64,000 bases of DNA from Parabacteroides gordonii MS-1 = DSM 23371 (GCF_000969825.1 NZ_KQ033919.1:48790-112789); one strand, 5' to 3'; shown: positions 52,079-61,960, numbered from the stretch's first letter. Notes: a model not told the origin generated them from the letters alone. A program made the numbers and translations.

Positions 52079-52957
52079 ATGAAGATATTGCTATATTTCT
52101 TTGCACGTTATTTATTGGCTCCATTATTTGTAGCCGTGATGATATTTGTCTTGACCGGAATAAAAACGATCAAGAGCAAACTTAGCCTGAAGAAATTAAT
52201 CATATTCATTCTTCTGGCTTCCATTGCCGTTGCTTTACCCAGCCTGTTCGGTTTCCTAAAAAACGAATACGTCTGGGGAGGCTTGACATTCACGATATTG
52301 TCCTATATCCTCCTTGGAGCATTGTTCTGCAAACTGTCAACCTCCGATTTGTTCGGAGCAATCGGTATTGGCAGTTCCCGAACAGCGGTCATTCTCACTC
52401 TAACCACAATATGCGCTTTAGGCGGATGGTGCTACTATCTACTGTTTGAACTGATAAGCAAGCTACCTTATTCGCTATGGAACACAACAAATATCCTGTG
52501 GTTTGCAATCCCATATCTGATTATGTACAGCAGAACCCTGTTCCTGGACATCCCGCACCCGATATATACCCCATGGGAATTGAGCTATGGTACCTTTGAC
52601 CGGAAATATTGGGACAACATAGACAACTTCGGCTTCCGAACGGTCAAAGTCAAAATCAAACGGAATATAAAAGACCCGACATACGCTTCGTTGGTTGTCC
52701 GCCTGCCCAATGAAATATCTCTTGGGAATTGGTTCAATTGGGTTATCGAAGACCAAAACAGGCGTTTCCCCCAAAACAAGATTGAAACAGAGAAGGAAGA
52801 TATGCAAATCGGATGGATGTTCTATACCTCAAAATGGTTTAACTTCCCGTTGTTCATAAGAATACTTGACCCCACTCTGACGAGTGAGGGCAATAAGATT
52901 AAGAATAATCAAACGATATATATCCGACGTGTACAAGTAGAAACAAAAACATCATAA
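52079..52957 (+). CDS. tssN: T6SS membrane protein TssN
   Basis: A 292-residue protein with five or six transmembrane segments in the first 165 residues and a cytoplasmic C-terminal domain containing FGFRTVKVKIKRNIKDP and LPNEISLGNWFNWVIED. This is TssN, one of the proteins that replace TssJ, TssL and TssM in the Bacteroidetes subtype. It anchors the baseplate to the inner membrane. It precedes tssK by 3 bases. Confidence 0.88.
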   Translation: MKILLYFFARYLLAPLFVAVMIFVLTGIKTIKSKLSLKKLIIFILLASIAVALPSLFGFLKNEYVWGGLTFTILSYILLGALFCKLSTSDLFGAIGIGSSRTAVILTLTTICALGGWCYYLLFELISKLPYSLWNTTNILWFAIPYLIMYSRTLFLDIPHPIYTPWELSYGTFDRKYWDNIDNFGFRTVKVKIKRNIKDPTYASLVVRLPNEISLGNWFNWVIEDQNRRFPQNKIETEKEDMQIGWMFYTSKWFNFPLFIRILDPTLTSEGNKIKNNQTIYIRRVQVETKTS

Positions 52958-52960
52958 TAT

Positions 52961-54109
52961 ATGAAAACACTAACATATTTGCCTGTAAACTGGGTCAATG
53001 GTCTGAAGCTGACCAGCCAGCATTTCTTTGCAAACCAATATTGCCAAACGGAAGCTCTCAACCGCGAAGCAGGAAGGAGTCTGACCAGTTATAACTATGG
53101 TCTTGGAGAGGTCCTTGAAGGGATAGGTGACAATCTTGAAATAGAGATTTCAGGTGATACCATGTCCACTCTCTGTGTCCGCCTGAAAAGCTGCAACGCT
53201 ATCACCAAAGGCGGTCTGCCCATCGTTTATTACGACGGTTTATACGGGGATGAGAAACCCTGTGCAACCATTTCAGAATCCGGTCTGCAAGCCGAGGACA
53301 GCGAGTATATGGTACTAATATCCGTAGATCCGTATCACTTGATACCTGTCGGTGAACCGGACCCGGAAGAGGTGCCTTTGCATCACCCGTATGTCTTGCC
53401 GAGCATAAAACTCCATATCGTTCCCAGAAACCAAGTCAACAAATCTTTCTACAGCCAGAATTTTTTGCTGGTGGCAGAGGTATGCAGACAAGGGAATACC
53501 TATAAAATCAATCATCAATATATTCCACCGGTACAACATTCCGCTTGCCACGATGGGATTAAAACATTCATTTCCCAATTGGCACGTACCCTACAGTCGA
53601 TAAAAGAAGACGTGAAACTCATTTACAGCAGGAATGTTGCTGACAAGCGTAGAGATACGCTTGCCAATAATACATTTGAGCTGTGTAAGGCTTTCTCGGC
53701 CTTTTACAACTCAAGAATCTTCTTTATCGAACAAATCGCCTTAGAGCAACCGCCGATATATCTTGTGCAGGCCGTGAATGAGCTTGCAAACGGTCTGAAC
53801 TCCGCTCTTCAAAGTCTTTCTGAAACGGAAAGAGAACAATTGCTCCAATACTTCTATGAGTGGACCAATGTCACACCCTCTGAATTTATCACGAAGATAG
53901 AGAGCCTAACCAAGCTTATGTATGACCATACCAATATAAACCAATCATTGCAGACGGCAGGGGCATTTGTGACACTGCTCAGCAATATGTTCCACAAAAT
54001 GAGTGAACTGGAATACATCGGAATGGTTCGTGAGAATATTATAGTAGGAGACGAAAGTCACGAAACAATAGAGGCTCAAAAGAAACGATCATGGTCGTTT
54101 ATAGGTTGA
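52961..54109 (+). CDS. tssK: T6SS baseplate protein TssK
   Basis: A 382-residue protein. The start LPVNWVNGLKLTSQHFFANQ corresponds to the conserved WxxGMxLxPQHF region at the beginning of TssK. The chain continues with a beta-rich shoulder domain, a helical middle and a C-terminal head. TssK connects the wedge to the membrane complex. It lies between tssN and the O/P/Q-type genes. Confidence 0.9.
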   Translation: MKTLTYLPVNWVNGLKLTSQHFFANQYCQTEALNREAGRSLTSYNYGLGEVLEGIGDNLEIEISGDTMSTLCVRLKSCNAITKGGLPIVYYDGLYGDEKPCATISESGLQAEDSEYMVLISVDPYHLIPVGEPDPEEVPLHHPYVLPSIKLHIVPRNQVNKSFYSQNFLLVAEVCRQGNTYKINHQYIPPVQHSACHDGIKTFISQLARTLQSIKEDVKLIYSRNVADKRRDTLANNTFELCKAFSAFYNSRIFFIEQIALEQPPIYLVQAVNELANGLNSALQSLSETEREQLLQYFYEWTNVTPSEFITKIESLTKLMYDHTNINQSLQTAGAFVTLLSNMFHKMSELEYIGMVRENIIVGDESHETIEAQKKRSWSFIG

Positions 54110-54129
54110 GCGATTAAATCATAGCAAGT

Positions 54130-54627
54130 ATGGAAGCAGAAAACAAAATAGCTCGTTTGAAAGCGAAACTCCGATTTACTTTGGTATTCGCTATCGCACT
54201 GATTGTTACCACAACCGGAGGTATCGTAACGATTGTGACTGCACAAAAGGGAATATCCCTTCTTGAAAGCAAGAAGGCCGAATATGACAATGTGTTCAAG
54301 AAACAGGCAGAACTTAACTTCCAGATAGAAGAATTGTTCCGGGACTTGAACAATCTGAAGACCAAGCGGCGAAATTCGAGTGAACACAAGCACATGCAAA
54401 AATTGATAACCAAAAAACGGTTATTAATGGAAAATGACATTGCGATGCAGGCCGATAAAAGCAAGTACGAAGTGTATAAAGCTATGCTTGAACAGATCCG
54501 TGTCATCCAATCATCAATGGATGACCTTGACCGCGAAAGCAAAAAGCGTGAAAGCAACATGGAGCAACTTGAAAAGTGTAGAATCAAATATCAGGAATTA
54601 ACCAAGAATAAACTGACGAAGCCATGA
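54130..54627 (+). CDS. tssO: T6SS bitopic membrane protein, TssO-like
   Basis: A 165-residue protein with a short cytoplasmic start, a transmembrane segment (LVFAIALIVTTTGGIVTIVT, about 15-34) and a long periplasmic coiled coil. Size, topology and position after tssK fit TssO, part of the TssN-Q-O-P-R envelope complex. The next gene has a similar layout, so the O and Q/P names could be exchanged; the symbol is given with that caution. Confidence 0.6.
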   Translation: MEAENKIARLKAKLRFTLVFAIALIVTTTGGIVTIVTAQKGISLLESKKAEYDNVFKKQAELNFQIEELFRDLNNLKTKRRNSSEHKHMQKLITKKRLLMENDIAMQADKSKYEVYKAMLEQIRVIQSSMDDLDRESKKRESNMEQLEKCRIKYQELTKNKLTKP

Positions 54628-55070
54628 CAAAAGACGAAATGCTATGGGGAAACATCCGTTTCCTCCTGCTGCTGATTTTCTCAGTAGCCGCAATTTATAT
54701 CATACTTTGCCGGTATATACTCAACGTACCGACAGAGGACAGTTCGGAGTTGATAAACGAAATCAACCATTCCGAACGCATTTTTGAAATCCAGCATACA
54801 CATATGCAGCAGGCGCAGAACATCTGGAATGAGATTGACTCTCTGGACTTCAACATTCATCAGGTACAAAAGATGGACGAGGTGAAGGATGGGATTTACC
54901 AATTGCAGCATATATACAAGGAAAACAATATGAATACGAAATTCCTTTTCGGCGTGTTGTCCTCCAGAATGCTTAAATGCCAATTCGACATAAAAGAGGA
55001 ATTGAACAGTCTGGTACATAACAATGCACTGATTGAACGGGATTTGGAAGAATGTAAAGCCAATTTATAA
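54624..55070 (+). CDS. T6SS bitopic membrane protein of the O/P/Q group
   Basis: A 148-residue protein with one transmembrane segment (IRFLLLLIFSVAAIYIILC, about 11-29) and a helical periplasmic part. It overlaps the preceding gene by 4 bases. It must be one of the small envelope subunits of the subtype iii complex. I do not see a lipobox, which argues against a lipoprotein TssQ, but I cannot assign the letter. Confidence 0.6.
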   Translation: MTKDEMLWGNIRFLLLLIFSVAAIYIILCRYILNVPTEDSSELINEINHSERIFEIQHTHMQQAQNIWNEIDSLDFNIHQVQKMDEVKDGIYQLQHIYKENNMNTKFLFGVLSSRMLKCQFDIKEELNSLVHNNALIERDLEECKANL

Positions 55071-55080
55071 AACATTCGCG

Positions 55081-56022
55081 ATGGATAATAAGAAAACTAT
55101 AACAATCATCATATTGGGACTGGTTGCCATGGCAGGTATCCTTTTGTTTTTGTTCCTGCCTTCGAAGTCGCACCTTGCCAATATTGACTTTTATGTGTAT
55201 GACACCAATGATAATTTTCATTATGAGGTCAATGAGCGGTTGGAGCTATTAGTCAACGATACGGCAGCGATTAAAGGCAAGCGGCTCATTTGGGAAATGG
55301 GAAACGGTGATACACTGATGAGAAATACGGATGTGTCATACACTTACCGTAAGGCCGGCAAATATCTTATTACTTTGAAAATAGACGGAAAACACTCCGT
55401 AAACAAGTATATCAAAGTTATCTCAGGGCTGGAGCATGAGGCCATTGATTCCATACCCCGTATAAATGGAGTGTCAGAGGGTTATCAAGGTGAAGAGCTG
55501 GTCTTTTCGGCAGAAGGCTATGGTATGGACACATGGCTATGGGAATTTGGAGAAAGCGGTACTGTGGACGCATACGAGCAGCAAGTCGTGTATTCGTATG
55601 ATATTCCGGGAGAATACACCATCTCATTACAAACCAATACGACGAAATATCCGGTGAAGCACCGTATAACCATTCTCCCACGCTTTGAAAAAGCAGAGGA
55701 ACTGGTCACGGTGGATTCGTTGGTACTGGTACAGAATGATATAAAAAAACACCTGCAAGCCATAGCTGACGCCAAAGTCTCACAAAAGTCGGTCTATTAC
55801 GAACATACGAATTATATCCGTAACAAATATTTTTGCATTGATGCAGACCAGGTAGTGGTCGTCATCAATGATGAAAAATACAATGACTTCAACGGCTATT
55901 GCCAAGGACTGCATTTTCTTGAAAGCAACAGGAAAAAGCGTGTGAGTATTGATGATGTTAAAATTGACGATTTGAATTGCGTCAAGTCCATCCATGTGAC
56001 ACAAAGTTATATTGAAAAATGA
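55081..56022 (+). CDS. T6SS envelope protein with PKD domains (TssP-like)
   Basis: A 313-residue protein starting at 55081. It has one transmembrane segment (ITIIILGLVAMAGILLFLFL, about 7-26) and two PKD-type beta domains. The signatures are IWEMGNGDTL ... YTYRKAGKYLITL and LWEFGESG ... YSYDIPGEYTISL. The rest is a small alpha/beta part. PKD domains serve protein contacts in the periplasm. By position between the small bitopic proteins and TssR it is probably TssP. It overlaps tssR by 4 bases. Confidence 0.65.
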   Translation: MDNKKTITIIILGLVAMAGILLFLFLPSKSHLANIDFYVYDTNDNFHYEVNERLELLVNDTAAIKGKRLIWEMGNGDTLMRNTDVSYTYRKAGKYLITLKIDGKHSVNKYIKVISGLEHEAIDSIPRINGVSEGYQGEELVFSAEGYGMDTWLWEFGESGTVDAYEQQVVYSYDIPGEYTISLQTNTTKYPVKHRITILPRFEKAEELVTVDSLVLVQNDIKKHLQAIADAKVSQKSVYYEHTNYIRNKYFCIDADQVVVVINDEKYNDFNGYCQGLHFLESNRKKRVSIDDVKIDDLNCVKSIHVTQSYIEK

Positions 56023-58367
56023 AACAACTGAATCTCATACGAAATCTGTTTTCTGTGGCCGTGATGATTACTCTTGCGTGCAACGTATCTGCCCAAGTGT
56101 CCATCCGCGACAGAATACAAATAATGGATAAGGATATATTCAATTATCCGGAATCAACAGAAGCTCCTGTCAAAACAAAGAAAAGCAAGACAAACAGAAT
56201 TGTCTATTCGGACAGGACCGGAAATCAAAGTTATGAAGACCCGTATTTCCAGCGTAAGCGGTCTTCACATGGAATTGGCACACCCTATTACATAGTAGGT
56301 GAAAAGAACGGAACCTACAAGCTCGTTCAGGCTGACCCAGACATTACAGGCAAGCCCAAGTCGATAATAGGTTTCCTGTATAACAGCAAGAGACACTTTA
56401 AGGAACCCCGTAAAGTCAATTATGCCGGATGGATACCATCGGAAAATGTACTGATGTACGACCATGCCCGCATCAATCCCCGCAACAACCAGCCGATAAG
56501 GTACCGTATAGGCATAAACAGCATTAACAAGCTGTTCGATATCCATCAATTCTTCAATGGAGATACCCTGAAAATATACGGAGAGCCGTTTTTGAAAACA
56601 ACAACGGATGCGGTAGTTGTCAGCGGAGAGGTTGTTTACCTATACAAGTTGGACAAGAGCGGCAAATCCGCATTGATTTCCAATGTTCCCGCATTATCAG
56701 ACAGTACCAAACGCTTTTTAGGGTGGGTTCCCGCTGACCTTCTTGCAGAAGTCGGCCAAAATGAGGTGTATCATATTGATTATTCACGATACCGTGATTC
56801 TTTGTTGTGTGCTGTCAACCTAATGTATCCCGATACGTTGGCATTACATAATGCGAATATTCAGGGTACGATGTTGTTCAACCTGGATGGAAACCCGGCA
56901 GGGCCTATGACGAATGGGAATATCCGGCTGAACTATCCTTTGTCCGTCTGGGACAAGAACTGGAATAAGATTATCAATATCAAAGGCGGAGACATCATGG
57001 TTTCCGATGTCCGAAAGATGGAAGCGGAAAACAAAAACGTGAACATACATCTACTGTTCAATGATGCCGACCTGCCTTATCTATCCCCATATATCAATGT
57101 GCTACAGAACCTAAAGCTGAAAATGAAGCCCGGGTATGACTACACTTTCTCGGCAACCTGCATATCCTCCAACGGAGAAAACAGACATTTGGCCCCAACC
57201 AAGGACTTTTCAGCCTGGCTCGACTATATCAAACAATCCATTTCTTCCAAACGGAAAAACGAGCAAGAGGAACAATCATCGTTTTACGGTTTTGGCGGGG
57301 CTATCAAACAAATCTCCCGTTATGATGACGAAAGCCGTTTCAGCAACAATGTATTTGTCATTTTAGGGTCAAAACAAACTTTATCCTTGCACGAGCAACA
57401 ACTCTCGTGGCTGGCAACCCAACCGGCAAGGCTTCTGTTTGCCCAGATAGACAGAGCATCAGGCACTTCTTATCAGGACTTCCTATTGCAGGCCAAATCC
57501 ATTCTGGACAGCCATTCTACGAAATACATAGACCATATATCCAATTATATCGCAGACAGCAGACTGGTAAAGACGGAGCTGTTCAAGAACATAGAAGCTA
57601 CGGATGCCAACTTATACCTGTATGATGCTCCATACAACAGCCTTACGGTAGGAGGAATCTTATTCCCTAAAGGTAGAAACAGGCTGGAAAGCAACGCTTT
57701 GGAAACAGCTTTGGATTCCGTATTATGGCAATCTTTCGAGACGGACAGCCTACTGTTGCACTCACTTAAAGATTATGAGCGAAATATAGGTGTCCTAAGA
57801 AGCCGTCCCACATCCGAACTGACGCATATATTCCATCATACGGAAAATCCTGACAGTATGAGCCTTGACGATATAGATAGAAACAGCGTGAATGACACCT
57901 ACTATATAAAGGCCTCCGTAGCGGACAGTATAATGGACGGGTACGAATATGGATATCTACTCGATGACAAGGAAGTGATGGAACTGCTGCAAAGCTACAG
58001 GAGACTGCTCCCGGAGTTCTCAGATAACATAGGGAAAAAGGAGCTAAGAGTGCTTCGCAAGCAATTTAACCGGCAAAAGAAAAGCATAAACAGAAGTTTC
58101 TATCGAAAAGTATTGCCCAGAAATCCATATTTGGCTCAAATCTTCTATTGTAAGACGGGAGTCATGGCCAATGACAGCCTTTTAAATTCAACAAAGGTGA
58201 AGAAACTAAAGAAAAGAAAGGTTGAGCTGACGGACTTTAATAGTGGCTATACAACCCTGATTTCAAAGATGAAGAGACTGGAAGACATGTATCAACGCAA
58301 CCTCTTCAGACCTGTATTCATCGCCGGCAAGAAATATTATTTTATTCCGAAACAATTAATACTGTAA
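56019..58367 (+). CDS. tssR: T6SS envelope protein TssR
   Basis: A 782-residue exported protein with a signal peptide ending near CNVSAQ. N-terminal SH3-like repeats with GYAGWIPSENVLMYD-type strands (GWIPSENV, then GWVPADLL), a central domain with NVFVILGSKQTLSL, and a basic C-terminal end. TssR is the largest, periplasmic or outer-membrane-associated part of the subtype iii envelope complex. It is the last well-conserved gene of the structural operon. Confidence 0.85.
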   Translation: MKQLNLIRNLFSVAVMITLACNVSAQVSIRDRIQIMDKDIFNYPESTEAPVKTKKSKTNRIVYSDRTGNQSYEDPYFQRKRSSHGIGTPYYIVGEKNGTYKLVQADPDITGKPKSIIGFLYNSKRHFKEPRKVNYAGWIPSENVLMYDHARINPRNNQPIRYRIGINSINKLFDIHQFFNGDTLKIYGEPFLKTTTDAVVVSGEVVYLYKLDKSGKSALISNVPALSDSTKRFLGWVPADLLAEVGQNEVYHIDYSRYRDSLLCAVNLMYPDTLALHNANIQGTMLFNLDGNPAGPMTNGNIRLNYPLSVWDKNWNKIINIKGGDIMVSDVRKMEAENKNVNIHLLFNDADLPYLSPYINVLQNLKLKMKPGYDYTFSATCISSNGENRHLAPTKDFSAWLDYIKQSISSKRKNEQEEQSSFYGFGGAIKQISRYDDESRFSNNVFVILGSKQTLSLHEQQLSWLATQPARLLFAQIDRASGTSYQDFLLQAKSILDSHSTKYIDHISNYIADSRLVKTELFKNIEATDANLYLYDAPYNSLTVGGILFPKGRNRLESNALETALDSVLWQSFETDSLLLHSLKDYERNIGVLRSRPTSELTHIFHHTENPDSMSLDDIDRNSVNDTYYIKASVADSIMDGYEYGYLLDDKEVMELLQSYRRLLPEFSDNIGKKELRVLRKQFNRQKKSINRSFYRKVLPRNPYLAQIFYCKTGVMANDSLLNSTKVKKLKKRKVELTDFNSGYTTLISKMKRLEDMYQRNLFRPVFIAGKKYYFIPKQLIL

Positions 58368-58372
58368 ATAAA

Positions 58373-59176
58373 ATGGAACCAACAAGAGAACAACTACAGG
58401 CAGAGATTCTTGAAATCCTATATCAGAAGTGCCTCCAGAAGCCAATATGGGTATCTTGTGCAGAAATATTTTGGAGCATCAGCAACCTCAAGGTATCAGA
58501 ACGGAGTGTCAAGGACGTTCTTGACTGGCTGGTAAAAAACGACCTTGTAATTTATCAAGCGGATAAATACCAGATTGCCAAGCGCGAATTTATGGATATA
58601 TCAAGACGTAAGGCTCTTGAGAAAAAAGAGACCGAAGAAAATGCCGAAGTCCGGACTGTAGAGTATGGAACATCCATTCCGCCTCACACGATGAACCATC
58701 ATCCATGGCTTGAACGAGAGTACCAACAACCTGTCGCGAAATCATCAAACACAATGTTTGCCATCATAGCATTAATAGCCTTTCTGATCAGCGGCACACT
58801 TGTTGGCATACTCCTGTTCAACAGCTTCGCAACGGAACGGCGCAATAATGCAGAACTGACATACCTTCCGGATAGCATACAGGTTCCCTCGTTACAGGTA
58901 AGCACGCCCGGATATATCCGTGACGCATATACGACCAACCGCAACTTCAAGAACATCCAAACTTCGCTGGAGACACAGCAACGAATTAATTCTGAACTTA
59001 TGGATATCTGCAAGGCACAACAATCCCAGATTAATATACTGACAACTTGCTCCAAACAACAAGCGGCGGACATCGAACATTTGGAAAAGGAACGGAAGAT
59101 CTACACATGGATGATTGCTCTTGCACTTCTGGTATTAAGTTCATTGCTCATCTGCCGATACGGGCGTAAGAATTAG
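58373..59176 (+). CDS. T6SS operon protein with winged-helix start and two membrane segments
   Basis: A 267-residue protein of unknown function, 5 bases after tssR. Residues about 5-80 look like a winged helix (IWVSCAEIFWSI, ERSVKDVLDWLVKNDLVIYQ). Residues about 126-147 form a transmembrane segment (FAIIALIAFLISGTLVGILL), a coiled coil follows, and the chain ends in a second transmembrane segment (TWMIALALLVLSSLLIC). The winged helix is predicted on the cytoplasmic side with the coil in the periplasm. It could sense or anchor the apparatus. Confidence 0.6.
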   Translation: MEPTREQLQAEILEILYQKCLQKPIWVSCAEIFWSISNLKVSERSVKDVLDWLVKNDLVIYQADKYQIAKREFMDISRRKALEKKETEENAEVRTVEYGTSIPPHTMNHHPWLEREYQQPVAKSSNTMFAIIALIAFLISGTLVGILLFNSFATERRNNAELTYLPDSIQVPSLQVSTPGYIRDAYTTNRNFKNIQTSLETQQRINSELMDICKAQQSQINILTTCSKQQAADIEHLEKERKIYTWMIALALLVLSSLLICRYGRKN

Positions 59177-59214
59177 GACATACGCAAACATTCAGACTGC
59201 ATAGTCAATCTGCT

Positions 59215-59255
59215 AACGGTATCTGCCACTTTCATGCGGTGGATACCGTTTTTCT
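59215..59255 (+). terminator. Terminator of the main T6SS operon
   Basis: AACGGTATC (59215-59223) pairs with GATACCGTT (59242-59250), with a further CAC/GTG pair above a bulge, and TTTTTC follows. It separates the structural operon from hcp. Between it and the hcp promoter there is no gene. Confidence 0.8.
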
Positions 59256-59468
59256 GCATTCCGGCAGCAGTTTTCTTTCCGACGGTTTCGTCCATTCCTG
59301 ATGAAACTTCTTCTACAAGTGTTATTGTACAATACCGGGAATCAATTTAATAGCGACACATCATCAACGGGGCGTGTTTCTAATCATATAGGACAGTGGC
59401 TTTATACACGAACATTAGTTTAAAACGTGTTAAAATGAAAATAACAGCAAAAAAAACGCGCTAAAAAA

Positions 59469-59500
59469 TTTGGAAAAATGAATATAAGCACTTATATTTG
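59469..59500 (+). promoter_or_regulatory. Strong promoter for hcp
   Basis: TTTG (59469-59472), 20 bases, then TATATTTG (59493-59500): the best match to the Bacteroidales promoter in the window. Transcription would start near 59507. Confidence 0.75.
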
Positions 59501-59506
59501 CTCACA

Positions 59507-59690
59507 TCAAAGATGATGTTTTATTTTCTTCTCTTTTTCCCACAATAAAACTGAGTCATCCGGAGGCTGAGAGGAAATTTCAAAAAATCGTTTTTGAGGT
59601 TTTCTCTTTTTTGCATCTATACCGGTTAGGGCGCAAGGACGGAGAAACCGAAGTAAAATAATTAAGTTTAACCCATTAAATCCAAGTATT
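59507..59690 (+). promoter_or_regulatory. Long structured leader of the hcp mRNA
   Basis: About 185 untranslated bases precede hcp. TCAAAAA/TTTTTGA (59580-59586/59591-59597) is a small hairpin followed by a T-rich stretch. Closer to the gene lies an unusual GC-richer block (59623-59652), in which CGGTT and AACCG can pair around GGGCGCAAGGACGG. It could be a regulatory or stabilising leader. No known riboswitch class was recognised. Confidence 0.45.
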
Positions 59691-60086
59691 ATGGCATTTA
59701 GAGCATCATTGGAACTTAACAACAAGGAATTTGACGTCCTTTATTCAAACTATGAGTTTAGTCGTAACACAGACCCTAAAGGTATGCCCTCTTCAAGCGT
59801 ATTGGGTGGTAGAGTAAAAGCAACCATCGAATCAACAGAAGACACTTCTGTCATCGAAGCGATGTTGAACAGTCCTTTCAAACCTGTAGAAGGAAAGATT
59901 ATCTACAAAAAAACGGAGGAAGATGCCAAGATGAAGGAGATTCAGTTCAAGAACGCATACATCGTTCACTACTCGGAAACTCTGGACGCGAACAACGATG
60001 TGCCTATGACAATCACCATTACGTTCTCCGCTGAAGAAATCATCGTCGGCAGCGCAGCTCTTGACAACCGTTGGCCGAAGAAATAA
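59691..60086 (+). CDS. tssD: T6SS tube protein Hcp (TssD)
   Basis: A 131-residue protein that forms the hexameric rings of the inner tube. AFRASLELNNKEFDVLYSNY at the start and MKEIQFKNAYIVHYSETLD with TITFSAEEIIVGSA near the end are typical of the Bacteroidales TssD family. It has its own promoter and long leader, fitting the high amounts needed. The next gene is vgrG, separated by a GC-rich hairpin. Confidence 0.93.
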   Translation: MAFRASLELNNKEFDVLYSNYEFSRNTDPKGMPSSSVLGGRVKATIESTEDTSVIEAMLNSPFKPVEGKIIYKKTEEDAKMKEIQFKNAYIVHYSETLDANNDVPMTITITFSAEEIIVGSAALDNRWPKK

Positions 60087-60128
60087 ATCGGCGTACATAG
60101 GTAAATCCTAAATCAAAACATTTGTCAG

Positions 60129-60156
60129 GCCGTCCGACGGACTTCCGCCGGGCGGC
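60129..60156 (+). terminator. GC-rich hairpin between hcp and vgrG
   Basis: GCCGTCCG (60129-60136) pairs with CGGGCGGC (60149-60156), with one G-U pair, followed only by TTTGG. It may be a leaky terminator that lets hcp exceed vgrG. Confidence 0.55.
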
Positions 60157-60196
60157 TTTGGCAATTTGGATATAAACCGTCAAATATAATGCCGCC

Positions 60197-61960
60197 ATGC
60201 TGGAACAAAAAAAAGTCACATTGGAAATAGCCGGCATACCCATGCCGTCGTTTGTGCAGTTGATGCTCAAACAGAGCATCAATGAGCATCACTACTTTGA
60301 GATAACGCTGGATATCCAAGCCATAGAAGCCTATGGTGTGGAAATCCCGGAGGCGTCAAAAGACTGGGTTGGGAAAAAAGTAATCATGGACTTCGGCGGC
60401 ACTATTTTTGTCGGCGTGGCCACCATGGTGGGACTTCATCGTTCCGGTGGAACACACGGAAATATAAAAGTGACGGGATATTCGTCAACATTCCTACTGG
60501 AGTCAGACCACACTTGTGCCTCATGGTGCAACAAATCCTTGTCTGACATCGTTAAGGAACTTACAGACAAGGCAGGAGTGCAAGCTCTTGTCAATCCGGA
60601 AACGAAATCGAAGCTGGAATACGAATGCCAGTACGAGGAAACCAACTTCAGATTCATACAACGGCTTGCCCGCCAATATCAGGAATGGCTCTACTACGAC
60701 GGACAGAACCTTGTATTCGGGAAGCCACAGGCCGGCTCGACGACCAAGCTGACATACGGCGAGGAACTATCCGTGCTCGATGTCTGCTCGCAGGCACTTG
60801 CCCGACCAATAAAGGGAAGTTCTTACCATTCGGTGAACGACCAGACCTATAATGGCCAATCCCCCGATACCGCAGCCGGACAAAACACATTAGGACAAGC
60901 GGCCTTTGACTCGTCATTGGCTTTGTTTACCGCTCCCGCTGTCCAACGGGCGGAACCGCGCATAACCAATAAGGGTGAACTTGACGCCTATTTCCAACGC
61001 AGGCAGCAAAGCGACAGCGCCGCATCCAGTTTCATCACCGGGGAAAGCGATTGCCGCATCCTTACGGTGGGCAGTATCATAGATGTTCATACCGCTATCC
61101 ATACAGGAATAGGTATCCACGTAAAAAATAGCATCGGCACCTATATCATTACGGAAATAACCCACGTAGCCGGTATGGGTGACAGTTACCAGAACTATTT
61201 CACCGCACTTCCGTCCTCTATTCCCACCCTTCCATGCCCGGATGTACCTCTGCCTGTCGCTCATACACAGCAGGCCGTGGTTGTCAGCAACGAGGACCCG
61301 AAAAAGTTAGGCCGCGTCCAAGTCAAGATGAACTGGCAGACCGGTCCGATGCAAACCTCGTGGATACGGGTACTCACTCCTGACGCAGGTACAAGCGACA
61401 AAGTGGCCACAAACAGAGGATTTGTATTCATACCCGAAAAGGGAGACCAAGTCATGGTGGCATTCAGATATGATGACCCGAACCGTCCGTTTGTACTTGG
61501 CAGCTTATTCCATGGAAAGTCAGGCACCGGTGGCGGCAGTTCAAACAAAACAAAAAGCCTGACTACCCGCAGCGGTTGTACCATAACGCTTGATGATGAA
61601 AAAGGAAGCGTTATGATGAAAGACAAGGAAGGCAACAGCTATACGGCAGACGGAGAAGGAAATATCACAATATCTGCCTCTAAAAGCATCACCTTGTGTG
61701 TTGGAGAAAACAAAATAATGATTGATAGCGAAGGCAATATATCATCTAATGCGGAAAAGGACATAACAGAGTCCGCGGGTGCCAATATTGCGCAATCAGC
61801 AGAAAATATTGATTGTACAGCAAGCAGCAATTATAATATCTCCAGTACTGATTTTACAGCAACCGGCAGCAGCAGTGCCACGGTCAGCGGTACAACAAAG
61901 GCTACGATAGATTCTTCCGGAACCACAGCCGTAGCCGGAACTATTGTCAAATTGAATTAA
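60197..61960 (+). CDS. vgrG: T6SS spike protein VgrG (TssI)
   Basis: A 587-residue spike protein. Gp27-like domains fill the first 350 residues (YQEWLYYDGQNLVFG is visible). The gp5-like OB domain follows (PKKLGRVQVKMNWQTGPM ... RVLTPDAG, GFVFIPEKGDQVMVAF), and the C-terminus is a beta-helix of short Ser/Thr/Ala-rich repeats. There is no C-terminal toxin extension, so effectors must be carried by partners encoded downstream. It is followed at 6 bases by the probable adaptor gene. Confidence 0.93.
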   Translation: MLEQKKVTLEIAGIPMPSFVQLMLKQSINEHHYFEITLDIQAIEAYGVEIPEASKDWVGKKVIMDFGGTIFVGVATMVGLHRSGGTHGNIKVTGYSSTFLLESDHTCASWCNKSLSDIVKELTDKAGVQALVNPETKSKLEYECQYEETNFRFIQRLARQYQEWLYYDGQNLVFGKPQAGSTTKLTYGEELSVLDVCSQALARPIKGSSYHSVNDQTYNGQSPDTAAGQNTLGQAAFDSSLALFTAPAVQRAEPRITNKGELDAYFQRRQQSDSAASSFITGESDCRILTVGSIIDVHTAIHTGIGIHVKNSIGTYIITEITHVAGMGDSYQNYFTALPSSIPTLPCPDVPLPVAHTQQAVVVSNEDPKKLGRVQVKMNWQTGPMQTSWIRVLTPDAGTSDKVATNRGFVFIPEKGDQVMVAFRYDDPNRPFVLGSLFHGKSGTGGGSSNKTKSLTTRSGCTITLDDEKGSVMMKDKEGNSYTADGEGNITISASKSITLCVGENKIMIDSEGNISSNAEKDITESAGANIAQSAENIDCTASSNYNISSTDFTATGSSSATVSGTTKATIDSSGTTAVAGTIVKLN

